Program-made: the position numbers and the translations under genes
Part shown: positions 8,011 through 15,952 of the stretch, in pieces
Numbering within the stretch: the first letter of the stretch is position 1
Layout of the letters: every line of letters begins with the position of its first letter
The notes under the pieces: model-generated
What the model was told of the DNA's origin: nothing
Seen by the model: the letters and a program-made list of their open reading frames with translations, nothing else
The model's database searches: none
Assembly (NCBI GenBank): GCA_902796885.1
Contig: CADBQY010000117.1
Location: 1-36,041, forward strand
Length of the DNA: 36,041 nt
Direction: 5' to 3'
Origin: an uncultured Planctomycetota bacterium
GTDB taxonomy: Bacteria; Planctomycetota; Planctomycetia; Pirellulales; Thermoguttaceae

Positions 8011-8070
8011 ATGAACTGCAGATATCGTCGGCCTTGGTGGAAAGACTCGCTCGTTTTCATCGCGGCGTAG
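8011..8070 (+). CDS. 19-residue leader-like peptide
   Basis: A tiny frame encoding MNCRYRRPWWKDSLVFIAA lies between the operon promoter and its first large gene. It is preceded by AAAGGAG ending 7 bases before the ATG, one of the best Shine-Dalgarno sequences in the window. It ends 40 bases before the downstream start. The length, basic N-terminal half and tandem Trp suggest a regulatory leader peptide or a small protein in its own right. No family is recognised. It could be chance, but the ribosome site and position argue against that. Confidence 0.5.
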   Translation: MNCRYRRPWWKDSLVFIAA

Positions 8071-8110
8071 TTTGATTAGGGTCTAAATCCCGCGGGAGCG
8101 GTGGATCGCT

Positions 8111-8812
8111 ATGATTCTTTCCCTTCTTTTCGATCTGGCTCCGTGCGCGGCCCTGACGGCCTATCTCTTTTTTCTCGTTTATCTGCGTTTGCGCCAGCGG
8201 ACAACCGTTTTGAGCGGGCGTACCGACCGGCTTCTTTTGGCCCTGGGGCTTTCGGGGATCGTCGTCTTCGATATCGGCCCGGCGGTCATTCCGCTCGGCT
8301 CGCTCGATCTCTACGGCGGGCTGGCTCTCCTTCTCTTTTTCCTCCTCTACCTGCAGGTCGTTTTTTATCTCGACTCGTCTTTTTCCCGGCGAATCATCGT
8401 TTATAATCTAGGCGAGAGCGATTTCGACGCGATTCCGGCCGTTCCGATTCCCCAGTGGAACGTCTCCGGCGAAACGCCGTCCGCCGAAGAGTCTCCCGCC
8501 GTCGACTTTGCGGAAGAGTCCGCCGCGGCGGCCGAAAGGCCGACCCTTCTCCGCCGTGCGGGGGGGGCGATTCTCTTCCCGCCGCGGGGTCTCACCCTTT
8601 CGGTCGATTATTCCCCCCGGTCGCGGTGCGCGGTCCTCCGCATTTCCGGACGCCGCCCTTCGGCCGAAGACTGGAAAGCGCTCCAAAAAGAAGTTCACGC
8701 CTGTTTCGCGGGCAGACCGCAGCCGCCGGCGTCGTTTCGCGCCCTGCTGACGACGGCGGTTCTCTGTCTTGCGACGGGCTTTTTGATCGCGTTTTTGTTC
8801 CGCTATCTATGA
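8111..8812 (+). CDS. hypothetical membrane protein of the PP2C operon
   Basis: A 233-residue protein with two or three N-terminal membrane helices (about 3-23, 39-58 and 63-83). A central Pro/Ala/Glu-rich segment and a soluble region (about 140-210) follow, then a final helix near 212-230. No family is recognised. Its stop overlaps the PP2C start (ATGA), so the two are translationally coupled and may form a complex at the inner membrane. A GGGAG lies 12 bases before the ATG. A longer plus-strand frame in another register covers this gene and reads into the phosphatase, but its upstream part is not protein-like. Confidence 0.65.
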   Translation: MILSLLFDLAPCAALTAYLFFLVYLRLRQRTTVLSGRTDRLLLALGLSGIVVFDIGPAVIPLGSLDLYGGLALLLFFLLYLQVVFYLDSSFSRRIIVYNLGESDFDAIPAVPIPQWNVSGETPSAEESPAVDFAEESAAAAERPTLLRRAGGAILFPPRGLTLSVDYSPRSRCAVLRISGRRPSAEDWKALQKEVHACFAGRPQPPASFRALLTTAVLCLATGFLIAFLFRYL

Positions 8813-10119
8813 CCCTTTCCGATCCGCGATCCGCCGAAAACTGGTGGTCACCCTTCCTCGATTACGCCGCCGTCTCGAACGTCGGGATGCAGCGGACGAA
8901 CAATCAGGACGCCCACATCGAAATACCGGCCGCCAGCAAACGTCTCTGGCGCGACCGGGGGCACCTCTTCATGGTCGCCGACGGGATGGGGGCGCACGCC
9001 GCCGGCGAGCGCGCCAGCGAAATGGCCGTTCTTCTCACCTCTCAGAGTTACACAAAGCGGACCGAACAGCCCCCGCACGAGGCGATCCGGGACGCCATCG
9101 CCGACGCGCACGTGCAAATCAAAAAACAGGGGGAGGCCGACGAGGCGTTCCGCAGCATGGGAACGACCGCCGACGTCCTTCTCCTCCTCCCCGAAGGGGC
9201 GCTCAACGCCCACGTGGGGGACAGCCGAACCTATCGGCTTCGCGACGGGTGGTACGAGCAGATCACGTTCGACCACAGCCTCCTCTGGGAACTGACCCGT
9301 TCCGGAAAAGTCGACCCGGCGCATCTCCCTCCCCACATTCCGAAAAACGTCATCACCCGCTCGCTCGGTCCCGGCGCCAATCCGAAGGTCGATCTCGAAG
9401 GGCCGTTTCCTCTCAAAAAGGGGGACGCGTTTCTCCTCTGCAGCGACGGTCTTTCGGGTCAGGTCGAAGACGCCGAAATGGGACAGATTCTGAACCTTCT
9501 CCCCCCCGCCAAGGCGGTTCAGGCGCTGGTCAATCTGGCGAACCTTTCGGGCGGGCCGGACAACGTCACGGTCACCGTCGTGAAGATTCTCGACCTTCCC
9601 GACCCCGAAGACCGCTCCGGCGAACGAAAACCCGCCGTCAAGCGCGAACCGATCCCGGCCGCGGCGTGGGGCGCGCTGGGGTGCGCGTTCGGTCTTGTTC
9701 TGATCGGGCTTCTCTTTCTGCGGCGAGAGATTCCGCTTCTCCTGCCGATCCTCTCGTTTGCCGCCGCGTTCGGCTCGATCGGCGCGTTTTTCGCCCTGGC
9801 GCGCAAGAGCCTCTTTCCGCCGAAAGAGCGTCCGCGCGACGGCGCGCATTTCGGCCGGGGACCTTACAGCCGCGTTTCCGCCGAACCCTCCGCGCCGTTC
9901 GCCGAGAAGCTGCTCGGCTACTGCAAAAAGTTAGACGGCGCCGTCCGCGCAAGGATCTCCGAAGAGCTCCGCCGGCGGAACGACCGCCTCTTCCGGCAAA
10001 GCGGCGAAGCTTTCGCGCGGCGCGACTACGGACGGTCGATTCTCCTTTCGCTCGAGTATATCAGCAACGGCTACGGCGCCCTCTGGGGGGGAAACGCCGA
10101 GTCGGCGGAGGGCGGGTGA
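8809..10119 (+). CDS. membrane-tethered PP2C Ser/Thr phosphatase
   Basis: A 436-residue metal-dependent (PPM/PP2C) protein phosphatase. The N-terminal catalytic domain (about 18-265) has all main motifs. These are NVGMQRTNNQD with D34, FMVADGMGAH with D58 (both metal ligands), GTTADVLLL, AHVGDSRTYRL, ITRSLG, FLLCSDGLSGQV and GGPDNVTVTVV. Two membrane helices (about 283-303 and 308-331) follow, then a roughly 100-residue basic, helical C-terminal tail. It would reverse Hanks-type kinase phosphorylation at the membrane; no kinase is in the window. I chose the ATG at 8809, overlapping the previous stop, because the PP2C domain begins just after it. The next gene overlaps by one base (TGATG). Confidence 0.9.
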   Translation: MTLSDPRSAENWWSPFLDYAAVSNVGMQRTNNQDAHIEIPAASKRLWRDRGHLFMVADGMGAHAAGERASEMAVLLTSQSYTKRTEQPPHEAIRDAIADAHVQIKKQGEADEAFRSMGTTADVLLLLPEGALNAHVGDSRTYRLRDGWYEQITFDHSLLWELTRSGKVDPAHLPPHIPKNVITRSLGPGANPKVDLEGPFPLKKGDAFLLCSDGLSGQVEDAEMGQILNLLPPAKAVQALVNLANLSGGPDNVTVTVVKILDLPDPEDRSGERKPAVKREPIPAAAWGALGCAFGLVLIGLLFLRREIPLLLPILSFAAAFGSIGAFFALARKSLFPPKERPRDGAHFGRGPYSRVSAEPSAPFAEKLLGYCKKLDGAVRARISEELRRRNDRLFRQSGEAFARRDYGRSILLSLEYISNGYGALWGGNAESAEGG

Positions 10120-10964
10120 TGGAACGTTTCGCACGCGCCGCCGCGCTTTGGACCGCGGCGTTTTTCGCGCTTCTGGCCTTCCCCCTTTCCGCCGAAAAGC
10201 AGGGGGGCCGTTCCCTCCCCGACCGGGTGATCCTCGCACCGGTCGCAACCTATCCGCACGACCCCGATTCGTTCTGCCAGGGACTTTTCTGCGGCGGAGA
10301 GGGCGGCGCGCTTTTCTTCTACGAAAGCGCCGGGCGATACGGCCGGTCGGCCATAAAACGCGTTTCCCTCGACGGAAAGACGCTCGAAAAGAAAAAGCTC
10401 CCCCGAAATTACTTCGGGGAGGGGGCGGCGGCGCTCGGCGGAAAGATATTCCAAATCACATGGCGCGAAGAGACCTGTTTCGTCTACGACGCCCGTTCGC
10501 TCCGTCTCCTGGAACGCTTCGTCTATAAAGGCGAAGGATGGGGACTGACCGAAAACGGCTCGGAATTGGTCATGAGCGACGGCTCCGACCGGATCACTTT
10601 CCGCCGTCCCGCCGACTTCGCGCCGACCCGCGAAATCCGCGTCTTTCGGACGAATCCGAAGACCGGCCGGCGCGACCCGATCGGGCGGCTGAACGAACTG
10701 GAATGGATCGACGGCGAGATTTGGGCGAATCTCTTCGAGACGACGCTGATCGCCCGGATCGATCCGAACACCGGCGAGGTGATCCAGCTCCTCGATTTTG
10801 CCCGTTATGTCCCCGAAGAATGCAAGGGGGCGCCCGAGAAGGTCCTCAACGGAATCGCCTGGGATCGGGTCGGGCGCCGTCTGTTCGTCACCGGGAAAGA
10901 GTGGCCCGTTCTCTACGAACTGGCCATCGAAAACGACCCCTTAAAAAAGGGGAACGCGGAATGA
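10119..10964 (+). CDS. glutaminyl-peptide cyclotransferase (beta-propeller type)
   Basis: A 281-residue exported protein of the plant/bacterial glutaminyl cyclase family (Glu_cyclase_2), a five-bladed beta-propeller that turns N-terminal Gln into pyroglutamate. A signal peptide (about 1-26, ending PLSA) is followed by the opening PVATYPHDPDSFCQGLFC, matching the family's PHD..FTQGL. Later landmarks are FYESAGRYGRSAIKRV, LFQITW-like FQITWRE, GWGLTENG-ELVMSDGSD, LNELEWIDGEIWANLF and VLNGIAWD..GRRLFVTGK-WP-LYEL. It would cyclise N-termini of exported proteins. The start at 10119 overlaps the PP2C stop; the stop overlaps the next start (ATGA). Why it shares an operon with a phosphatase is unknown. 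Confidence 0.88.
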   Translation: MERFARAAALWTAAFFALLAFPLSAEKQGGRSLPDRVILAPVATYPHDPDSFCQGLFCGGEGGALFFYESAGRYGRSAIKRVSLDGKTLEKKKLPRNYFGEGAAALGGKIFQITWREETCFVYDARSLRLLERFVYKGEGWGLTENGSELVMSDGSDRITFRRPADFAPTREIRVFRTNPKTGRRDPIGRLNELEWIDGEIWANLFETTLIARIDPNTGEVIQLLDFARYVPEECKGAPEKVLNGIAWDRVGRRLFVTGKEWPVLYELAIENDPLKKGNAE

Positions 10965-11287
10965 CGCCGTCGCTTAAGACCCGCTGGTTCGATATGCCGC
11001 TCCGCGCCAAAGCGGGGTGGATCGCCGTTTTTCTCTGGATCGGAACACTCGCCGCCGCGGTTTACGGCCGCGACGAACTGACGCTCGGGGCGTTCCTGCG
11101 CACAGCGGCCGTGATGACCCTCCTCTGGCTCGCCTGGCCGCAGCTGGCGCGCCTCCCCCGCTGGCTTTACGTCTCCGTTCCGATCGTCGGCCTCATCGCC
11201 GCCGTCGTTCCCCGGCTCCTCTTGATCCTCGTTCCTCTCCTTCTTCTGTACGGCTTCCTCCGTCCGAAACCGCGAAAAGTACATTGA
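10961..11287 (+). CDS. small hypothetical membrane protein
   Basis: A 108-residue protein with three or four predicted membrane helices (about 18-36, 45-62 and 70-100) and a basic C-terminal end (RPKPRKVH). No family is recognised. Its ATG overlaps the glutaminyl cyclase stop (ATGA), making it the last gene of the PP2C operon. The cimA promoter begins inside its last codons, and I see no terminator between, so read-through into cimA is possible. Confidence 0.65.
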   Translation: MTPSLKTRWFDMPLRAKAGWIAVFLWIGTLAAAVYGRDELTLGAFLRTAAVMTLLWLAWPQLARLPRWLYVSVPIVGLIAAVVPRLLLILVPLLLLYGFLRPKPRKVH

Positions 11288-11311
11288 CAATCGGCGTAAA
11301 CGGGGGATAAT
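11284..11311 (+). promoter_or_regulatory. promoter of cimA
   Basis: Perfect TTGACA (11284-11289), 16-base spacer, GATAAT (11306-11311). The leader is about 95 bases. It contains segments that can pair over a distance (GACTCTCCTTTGC near 11319-11331 with GCAAAGAGAATC near 11398-11409). The second segment lies where a ribosome site would be, so translation could be modulated; that is inference. Confidence 0.75.
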
Positions 11312-11416
11312 AGGCATAGACTCTCCTTTGCGCAAAAGACCCTTTTTTGGGGCTTTCCCGGTCGCCGCGATTCGGGACGCCGAGAGTTTCCCACCAGCAA
11401 AGAGAATCAAAACCGT

Positions 11417-12991
11417 ATGCGTCGGATCCAGATTTACGACACGACTCTCCGCGACGGCGCCCAGGCCGAGGGGATCACTTTTTCCCTGCAAGACAAACTT
11501 CTGATCGCCAAACGTCTTGACGACATGGGATTCGATTTTATCGAGGGGGGGTATCCCGCCTCGAACGAAAAAGACTCCGCCTTTTTCACACGGATCGCCG
11601 ACCGGCCTCTTGAACATTCGACGATCTGCGCGTTCGGCATGACGCGCCGCAAAGGGCTGAAGCCGGAAGAGGACCCCGGCCTGACGAGTCTTCTGAACTC
11701 CGGCGCCCCGGTGATCACCCTGGTCGGCAAATCGTCCTCGTTCCAGGTCACCGAAGTGATCCGCGCCACGCTCGAAGAAAACCTCGAAATGATCGCCGAG
11801 ACGGTCGCGTTCTTCGCCGCGCGGGGGCGGCGCGTCTTTTTCGACGCCGAGCATTTCTTCGACGGCTGGAAGTCCGATCCCGATTATTCGCTCCGGGCGA
11901 TCCGCGCCGCCGCCGAGGCGGGCGCCGAATCGGTTCACCTTTGCGACACAAACGGCGGGAGTATGCCCGAAGAGATCGCCGCGGGCGTGAAAGCGGTCGC
12001 CGAGGCCGTTTCGGTTCCGGTCGGAATTCACGCGCACAACGACTGCGGGATGGCGGTCGCCAACTCGCTGGCCGCCGTCGACGCCGGCGCCTCGATCGTC
12101 CAGGGAACGGTCAACGGATTCGGCGAACGGTGCGGCAACGCCAACCTGGTGACGATCGTCGCCAACCTTCTGACCAAAAAGAACGGCGCGTACGACCTGC
12201 TCCTTCCCGATTCGCTCGCGCGTCTGACCCGCCTCTCCCAGTTCGTCGACGAGGTCCTCAACGTCAAATCGTCCCCGCGTCAGCCGTACGTCGGCCGGGG
12301 GGCGTTCACCCACAAGGGGGGGATGCACGTTTCGGGAATCATCCGCAACTCGTCGTCCTACGAACATATCGACCCGAGTCTCGTCGGGAACGAACGGCAC
12401 GTCCTGGTCAGCGAACTTTCCGGCCGCTCGAACATCGCCGCGCGAACCGAAAAATATAAAATCGGCGACAATCCCGAACTCCTGAACAAGATCCTCGACG
12501 TGGTGGTGCGCAAAGAAAGCGAGGGCTACTCGTACGAATCGGCCGAAGCCTCGTTCGACCTTCTGGTCCGCAAGACGATGGGGATCTACTTCCCCCATTT
12601 CGAACGGCTCACCTACCACACCGACGTCACCTCGGGGAAAAACGGCGTTCTGGAGACCGCCGCCACGGTCAAACTTCGGATCGGAAATATCATCCGGCAC
12701 GAAGTCGCCGAAGGGGACGGCCCGGTCAACGCGCTCGACGCCGCGATGCGCAAAGCGCTCACCTCGGTCTATCCCGAAATTCGCGACATGTCGCTCATCG
12801 ACTACAAGGTGCGCGTCCTCAACTCCGAAGCGGCCACCGCCGCGCGCGTACGCGTCGTCATCGAAAGTAAAGACGACGACGAAGTCTGGGGAACGGTCGG
12901 CGCCGACGAAAACGTGATTGAAGCGAGCTGGCTCGCCCTGTGCGACAGCTTTGAATACAAACTCTCGAAAACGCGAAAGGAAAATCGATGA
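11417..12991 (+). CDS. cimA: citramalate synthase
   Basis: A 524-residue DRE-TIM metallolyase of the (R)-citramalate synthase branch. It would condense acetyl-CoA with pyruvate to citramalate, giving 2-oxobutanoate for isoleucine without threonine. N-terminal YDTTLRDGAQAEG holds the catalytic Arg-Asp (R12-D13). Further along are GGYPASNEKD, LCDTNGG, the metal-binding HAHND and the GTVNGFGERCGNANL segment. GGMHVSGI starts the linker, and a LeuA-type C-terminal allosteric domain spans about 400-515. The GGYPASN and GGMHVSGI variants fit citramalate synthase rather than 2-isopropylmalate or homocitrate synthase. The start is the first Met before the conserved N-terminus; no strong Shine-Dalgarno is seen. 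The stop overlaps the sialidase start (ATGA). Confidence 0.92.
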   Translation: MRRIQIYDTTLRDGAQAEGITFSLQDKLLIAKRLDDMGFDFIEGGYPASNEKDSAFFTRIADRPLEHSTICAFGMTRRKGLKPEEDPGLTSLLNSGAPVITLVGKSSSFQVTEVIRATLEENLEMIAETVAFFAARGRRVFFDAEHFFDGWKSDPDYSLRAIRAAAEAGAESVHLCDTNGGSMPEEIAAGVKAVAEAVSVPVGIHAHNDCGMAVANSLAAVDAGASIVQGTVNGFGERCGNANLVTIVANLLTKKNGAYDLLLPDSLARLTRLSQFVDEVLNVKSSPRQPYVGRGAFTHKGGMHVSGIIRNSSSYEHIDPSLVGNERHVLVSELSGRSNIAARTEKYKIGDNPELLNKILDVVVRKESEGYSYESAEASFDLLVRKTMGIYFPHFERLTYHTDVTSGKNGVLETAATVKLRIGNIIRHEVAEGDGPVNALDAAMRKALTSVYPEIRDMSLIDYKVRVLNSEAATAARVRVVIESKDDDEVWGTVGADENVIEASWLALCDSFEYKLSKTRKENR

Positions 12992-14160
12992 CCATCTCTC
13001 GACGCCGTTTCCTCCAAACCGCATCGGCCGGCCTTCTGGCTTCGGCGCTTGCCGCTCCCCAAAGACGCGTTCACGCTCAGGAAGTACCCCAGGCCGAAAT
13101 TCTGGAAATCAAACTCCTCGCCCGGCATCCGGGCGTCTATTACGGCTGGCCGACCGTCGGGATTCACCCCGAAACCCACGAGCTGTACGTCGCGGCCTCG
13201 GCGCGGGAAGCGCACGTCTGTCCGTTCGGACGGGTCGATTTCTTCCGTTCGAAAGACCTGGGAAAGACCTGGACCTGGCCGCAGACGCTTTACGACGGCC
13301 CGACCGACGACCGCGATTCGGGCGTCCTCGTCACGCGTCGGGGGACCCTCCTGGTCACCACCTTTACCGAAAACGGGTACATCAACATTCTCAACGACGA
13401 GCTCAAACGCCGTCAAGAGGGGCGGGAGCCCGAGTTCAGCGACGAGCAGCTCGAACGCTGGCTGGCCGTTAAGGCGCGTATGACCGACGAGGAGCGGCGG
13501 AAAGAAGTCGGCTCCTGGATGCTCCGTTCGACCGACAACGGGATCAACTGGTCGGCGCGCTACGCCACCCCGTTCAACAGTCCGCACGGCCCGTTCGAAT
13601 GCTCCGGCGGACGGCTCCTCTATCCGGGCCGCGAATTCAACAAACCGGAACACGTGATGGGGGTCGCCGAATCGACCGACGACGGGGCGACGTGGAGCGT
13701 CCTTTCGACCATTCCTCCCCGCGAGGGAGAGCAGGCCGGGTTCTACCATGAACTCCACGGGGTCGAAGCCGCCGACGGCACCATCGTCGTTCAGATCCGC
13801 AACCACAACGAACGAAACGGGGGCGAAACGCTCCAGACCGAGTCGGCCGACGGCGGCAAGACCTGGTCCGAAATTCACTCGATCGGCGTCTGGGGACACC
13901 CCTCGCACCTTCTGCGTCTGGCCGACGACCGCCTCGTGATGACCTACGGCTACCGCCGCGAAGGGATGGGGAACCGCGCCCGCGTCTCGACCGACAACGG
14001 CAAGACCTGGTCCGAGCCGATCGTCATTTCCGACGACGCCAACATTACCGACGTCGGGTACCCCTCGACCGTCCAGCTCCCCGACGGGACGCTCCTGACG
14101 GTCTGGTACGAGAACATGGGAACCACCTGTCTGCGCATGGCGACGTGGAAACTCAACTGA
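12988..14160 (+). CDS. Tat-exported BNR-repeat sialidase family protein
   Basis: A 390-residue six-bladed propeller protein related to exo-alpha-sialidases. The N-terminus SRRRFLQTASAGLLASALA is a twin-arginine signal with cleavage near residue 30, so it folds before export. Five Asp-box-like repeats are visible: SKDLGKTW, STDNGINW, STDDGATW, SADGGKTW and STDNGKTW. The central region has typical family features (PHGPFECSGGRLLYPG, GFYHELHGVEAADGTIVVQIRNH). Planctomycete members of this family often act on unknown glycans, so true sialidase activity is not assured. It starts 4 bases inside cimA and is followed by a strong terminator, so the two form one operon despite unrelated roles. Confidence 0.85.
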   Translation: MTISRRRFLQTASAGLLASALAAPQRRVHAQEVPQAEILEIKLLARHPGVYYGWPTVGIHPETHELYVAASAREAHVCPFGRVDFFRSKDLGKTWTWPQTLYDGPTDDRDSGVLVTRRGTLLVTTFTENGYINILNDELKRRQEGREPEFSDEQLERWLAVKARMTDEERRKEVGSWMLRSTDNGINWSARYATPFNSPHGPFECSGGRLLYPGREFNKPEHVMGVAESTDDGATWSVLSTIPPREGEQAGFYHELHGVEAADGTIVVQIRNHNERNGGETLQTESADGGKTWSEIHSIGVWGHPSHLLRLADDRLVMTYGYRREGMGNRARVSTDNGKTWSEPIVISDDANITDVGYPSTVQLPDGTLLTVWYENMGTTCLRMATWKLN

Positions 14161-14185
14161 ACCGACTGGACTCCCTCTCTCGAAA

Positions 14186-14209
14186 GGCGGGCGAAAGCCC
14201 GCCTTTTTT
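14186..14209 (+). terminator. intrinsic terminator of the cimA-sialidase operon
   Basis: GGCGGGC (14186-14192), GAAA tetraloop, GCCCGCC (14197-14203), then six T (14204-14209), 25 bases after the sialidase stop. Confidence 0.95.
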
Positions 14210-14298
14210 ACGCGCGTTTTCGCGGCGTCCTCCGAAAAGCGCCGCGGAAACGACGTTTGACGCCTTCTTCGCCAAAGAACGCCGCCCGTTCTGCTGGC

Positions 14299-14324
14299 CG
14301 ATTTTGCGCCTGGGCGCAAAATCG
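14299..14324. repeat. 12-bp perfect inverted repeat
   Basis: CGATTTTGCGCC (14299-14310), TG, GGCGCAAAATCG (14313-14324). It lies 24 bases before the ATPase remnant and has no T-run after it. It might be a leftover terminator, a regulatory site or a mobile-element end; nothing else distinguishes these. Confidence 0.75.
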
Positions 14325-14347
14325 CCAAATAGATTTAAACGGGACGG

Positions 14348-14650
14348 ATGATGATTATTAACAGAGACGAGCACCCGGAAGAGCTGATCCGAGCCAAGGG
14401 AACGGTATGGTCAAGATCGTTACCGGGATCCGCCGTAGCGGGAAGAGCTTTTTGCTCTTCACCCCATTCCGTGAATATCTGCGCAAAGAGGGCGTCAAAG
14501 AAGACCGGATCGTCAGCCTGTCGCGTCGGCGACGCGTTCAAGAAGGCGGTCATCGTCAAAGAGCCCCCTTCCCCCTGGTATACCGAAGAGGGAGTCCTTA
14601 TAATGAGCGTCTACGATTTCCTCCTTGACCGGAAATCCCTGGATTATTAA
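14348..14650 (+). pseudogene. decayed AAA/DUF4143 ATPase remnant
   Basis: Three pieces of one protein family survive in two frames. MMIINRDEHPEELIRAKG (14348-14401) is the usual N-terminus. A one-base loss then shifts the frame, and MVKIVTGIRRSGKSFLLF...FREYLRKEGV (14407 to about 14520) carries the Walker A motif GIRRSGKS. The sequence then jumps directly to the family's C-terminus, FKKAVIVKEPPSPWYTEEG...YDFLLDRKSLDY, ending TAA at 14648-14650 in the first frame. Intact members have about 400 residues, so some 300 codons covering Walker B and the DUF4143 domain are gone. These ATPases are common multicopy accessory genes in gut bacteria. Family assignment is from memory of the motifs; decay is seen directly in the sequence. 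Confidence 0.82.
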
Positions 14651-14725
14651 AAAAGGTATCGCAAACGGCGGCGGGCACGGAAAGCGTCGAAGACGCGGCT
14701 CCGCCGCGCAAAAGGAAGAGTGCCT

Positions 14726-15595
14726 ATGACCAGATACGACGTCGCGATCATCGGGACCGGACCCGCCGGTCTTGAAGCCGCGCTCACCGTAAAAGCGCGG
14801 AACAAGAGCGTTCTCCTGATCGGCCCCGCCGACCTCAGCGCGAAGGTGCGCAAGGCCCATACGATACAAAATTACCTGGGACTGCCGAACGTGAGCGGCC
14901 GGGAGATGCAAGAGGCGTTTCTCAAGCATCTGGAAAGCTCCGAGATCAAAATCACCGACGAACAGGCCAAGAACATCTACGCCATGGGGGATTATTTCGC
15001 GATCCAAACCGGCGGCGCCGACGCGATGTACGAGGCCGAGACGCTGATTCTGGCGACCGGTCTTCCGCAGACGAAAGGGCTTCCGGGAGAAGACCTTTTC
15101 CTGGGGAAAGGCGTGAGTTACTGCGCGACGTGCGACGCCGCCCTCTATCGGGGAAAGAAAGCCGCGGTCGTCGGATACGCGCCGAAAGAAGAGGACGAGG
15201 CGAATTTTCTCGCGGAACTGGCCGGCGAAGTCCTCTATTTCCCGCAATACGCGGGAGAGGTCCGAACGGTCCCCGCGGTGAAAGTGATCCGCGAAAAACC
15301 GGTCGAAATCCTCGGCGACCGTTCGGTACGCGCCCTCAAGACCGACGGCGGCGAGTACGAAGCGGACGGGATCTTCATCCTCCGCGAGACGATCGCGCCG
15401 GACAAACTGGTTCCGGGACTGGAGATCGAAGCCGACCGCGTCAAAGTCACCCCGCAGACGGAAACGAACATCCCCGGCTGTTTCGCGGCGGGCGATATCG
15501 CCGGCCCTCCCTATCAGTATATCAAAGCCGCCGGTCAGGGGAACGCGGCGGCGCTCGCGGCGGTCCGGTACCTCGCGGCGAAGCGGAAACAATAA
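14726..15595 (+). CDS. thioredoxin reductase-like flavoprotein, atypical
   Basis: A 289-residue protein with the thioredoxin reductase fold. The N-terminal FAD site is GTGPAG (10-15), the redox-active pair is CATC (133-136) and the C-terminal FAD motif is FAAGDIAGPPYQYIKAAGQG (about 256-275). In the domain that normally binds NADPH, the GxGxxA loop is replaced by VVGYAPKEEDEAN (148-160), and the HRRxxxR motif is absent. That matches the pyridine-nucleotide-independent, ferredoxin-linked (FFTR-like) branch better than classical TrxB, so the electron donor may be ferredoxin. ATG 14726 has AGGAAG 7-8 bases upstream; a GTG at 14720 is less likely. Thioredoxin follows 42 bases later, its presumed substrate. 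Confidence 0.85.
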   Translation: MTRYDVAIIGTGPAGLEAALTVKARNKSVLLIGPADLSAKVRKAHTIQNYLGLPNVSGREMQEAFLKHLESSEIKITDEQAKNIYAMGDYFAIQTGGADAMYEAETLILATGLPQTKGLPGEDLFLGKGVSYCATCDAALYRGKKAAVVGYAPKEEDEANFLAELAGEVLYFPQYAGEVRTVPAVKVIREKPVEILGDRSVRALKTDGGEYEADGIFILRETIAPDKLVPGLEIEADRVKVTPQTETNIPGCFAAGDIAGPPYQYIKAAGQGNAAALAAVRYLAAKRKQ

Positions 15596-15637
15596 ACCGT
15601 TCACCCGGCAAAAACAAACGACAGAGGAGAAAGAAAC

Positions 15638-15952
15638 ATGGTCAAAGTCATACGTGAAGCGGATTTCGGGCAAGCGGAAGAGTGCGCGCTGGCCGTCCTC
15701 GACTTTTCGGCGACCTGGTGCGGTCCCTGCAAGATGCTCGCCCCGGTTCTCGAAAAACTCTCCGAAGAGATGAAGGGGAAGGCCGAGTTCTTCAAAGTCG
15801 ACGTCGACGAAAACCCGAATCTCGCCGTCCGATTCGCGATCCAGAGCATCCCGGCGCTGATCTTCCTGAAGAACGGGAAAGAAGTCGGAAGAGAAATCGG
15901 ATTCAAGCCGGAGGCGGCTCTCCGGTCGACCCTGGAAAGCTTTCTCGGCTAA
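15638..15952 (+). CDS. trxA: thioredoxin
   Basis: A 104-residue classical thioredoxin, the small dithiol carrier that reduces ribonucleotide reductase, peroxiredoxins and oxidised proteins. FSATWCGPCKML carries the active-site C28 and C31; DVDENPNLA and the cis-proline loop SIPALIFLKNGK follow as expected. There is no signal peptide, so it is cytoplasmic. GAGGAGA lies 8 bases before the ATG. It sits 42 bases after the reductase-like gene on the same strand, so the two almost certainly form a pair. The gene symbol reflects the family; paralogues may exist elsewhere. Confidence 0.95.
   Translation: MVKVIREADFGQAEECALAVLDFSATWCGPCKMLAPVLEKLSEEMKGKAEFFKVDVDENPNLAVRFAIQSIPALIFLKNGKEVGREIGFKPEAALRSTLESFLG

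Noticed and set aside
8844..10118. N-terminal extension of the glutaminyl cyclase frame
   Set aside because: This is an Arg-rich shadow of the PP2C gene. The signal peptide at 10119 marks the true start.
10913..13024. 703-codon minus-strand frame
   Set aside because: Antisense to cimA, which has clear family motifs; the minus product has none.
14653..14725. possible tRNA between the pseudogene and the reductase
   Set aside because: The 73-base length is suggestive, but no cloverleaf or T-loop consensus can be formed.
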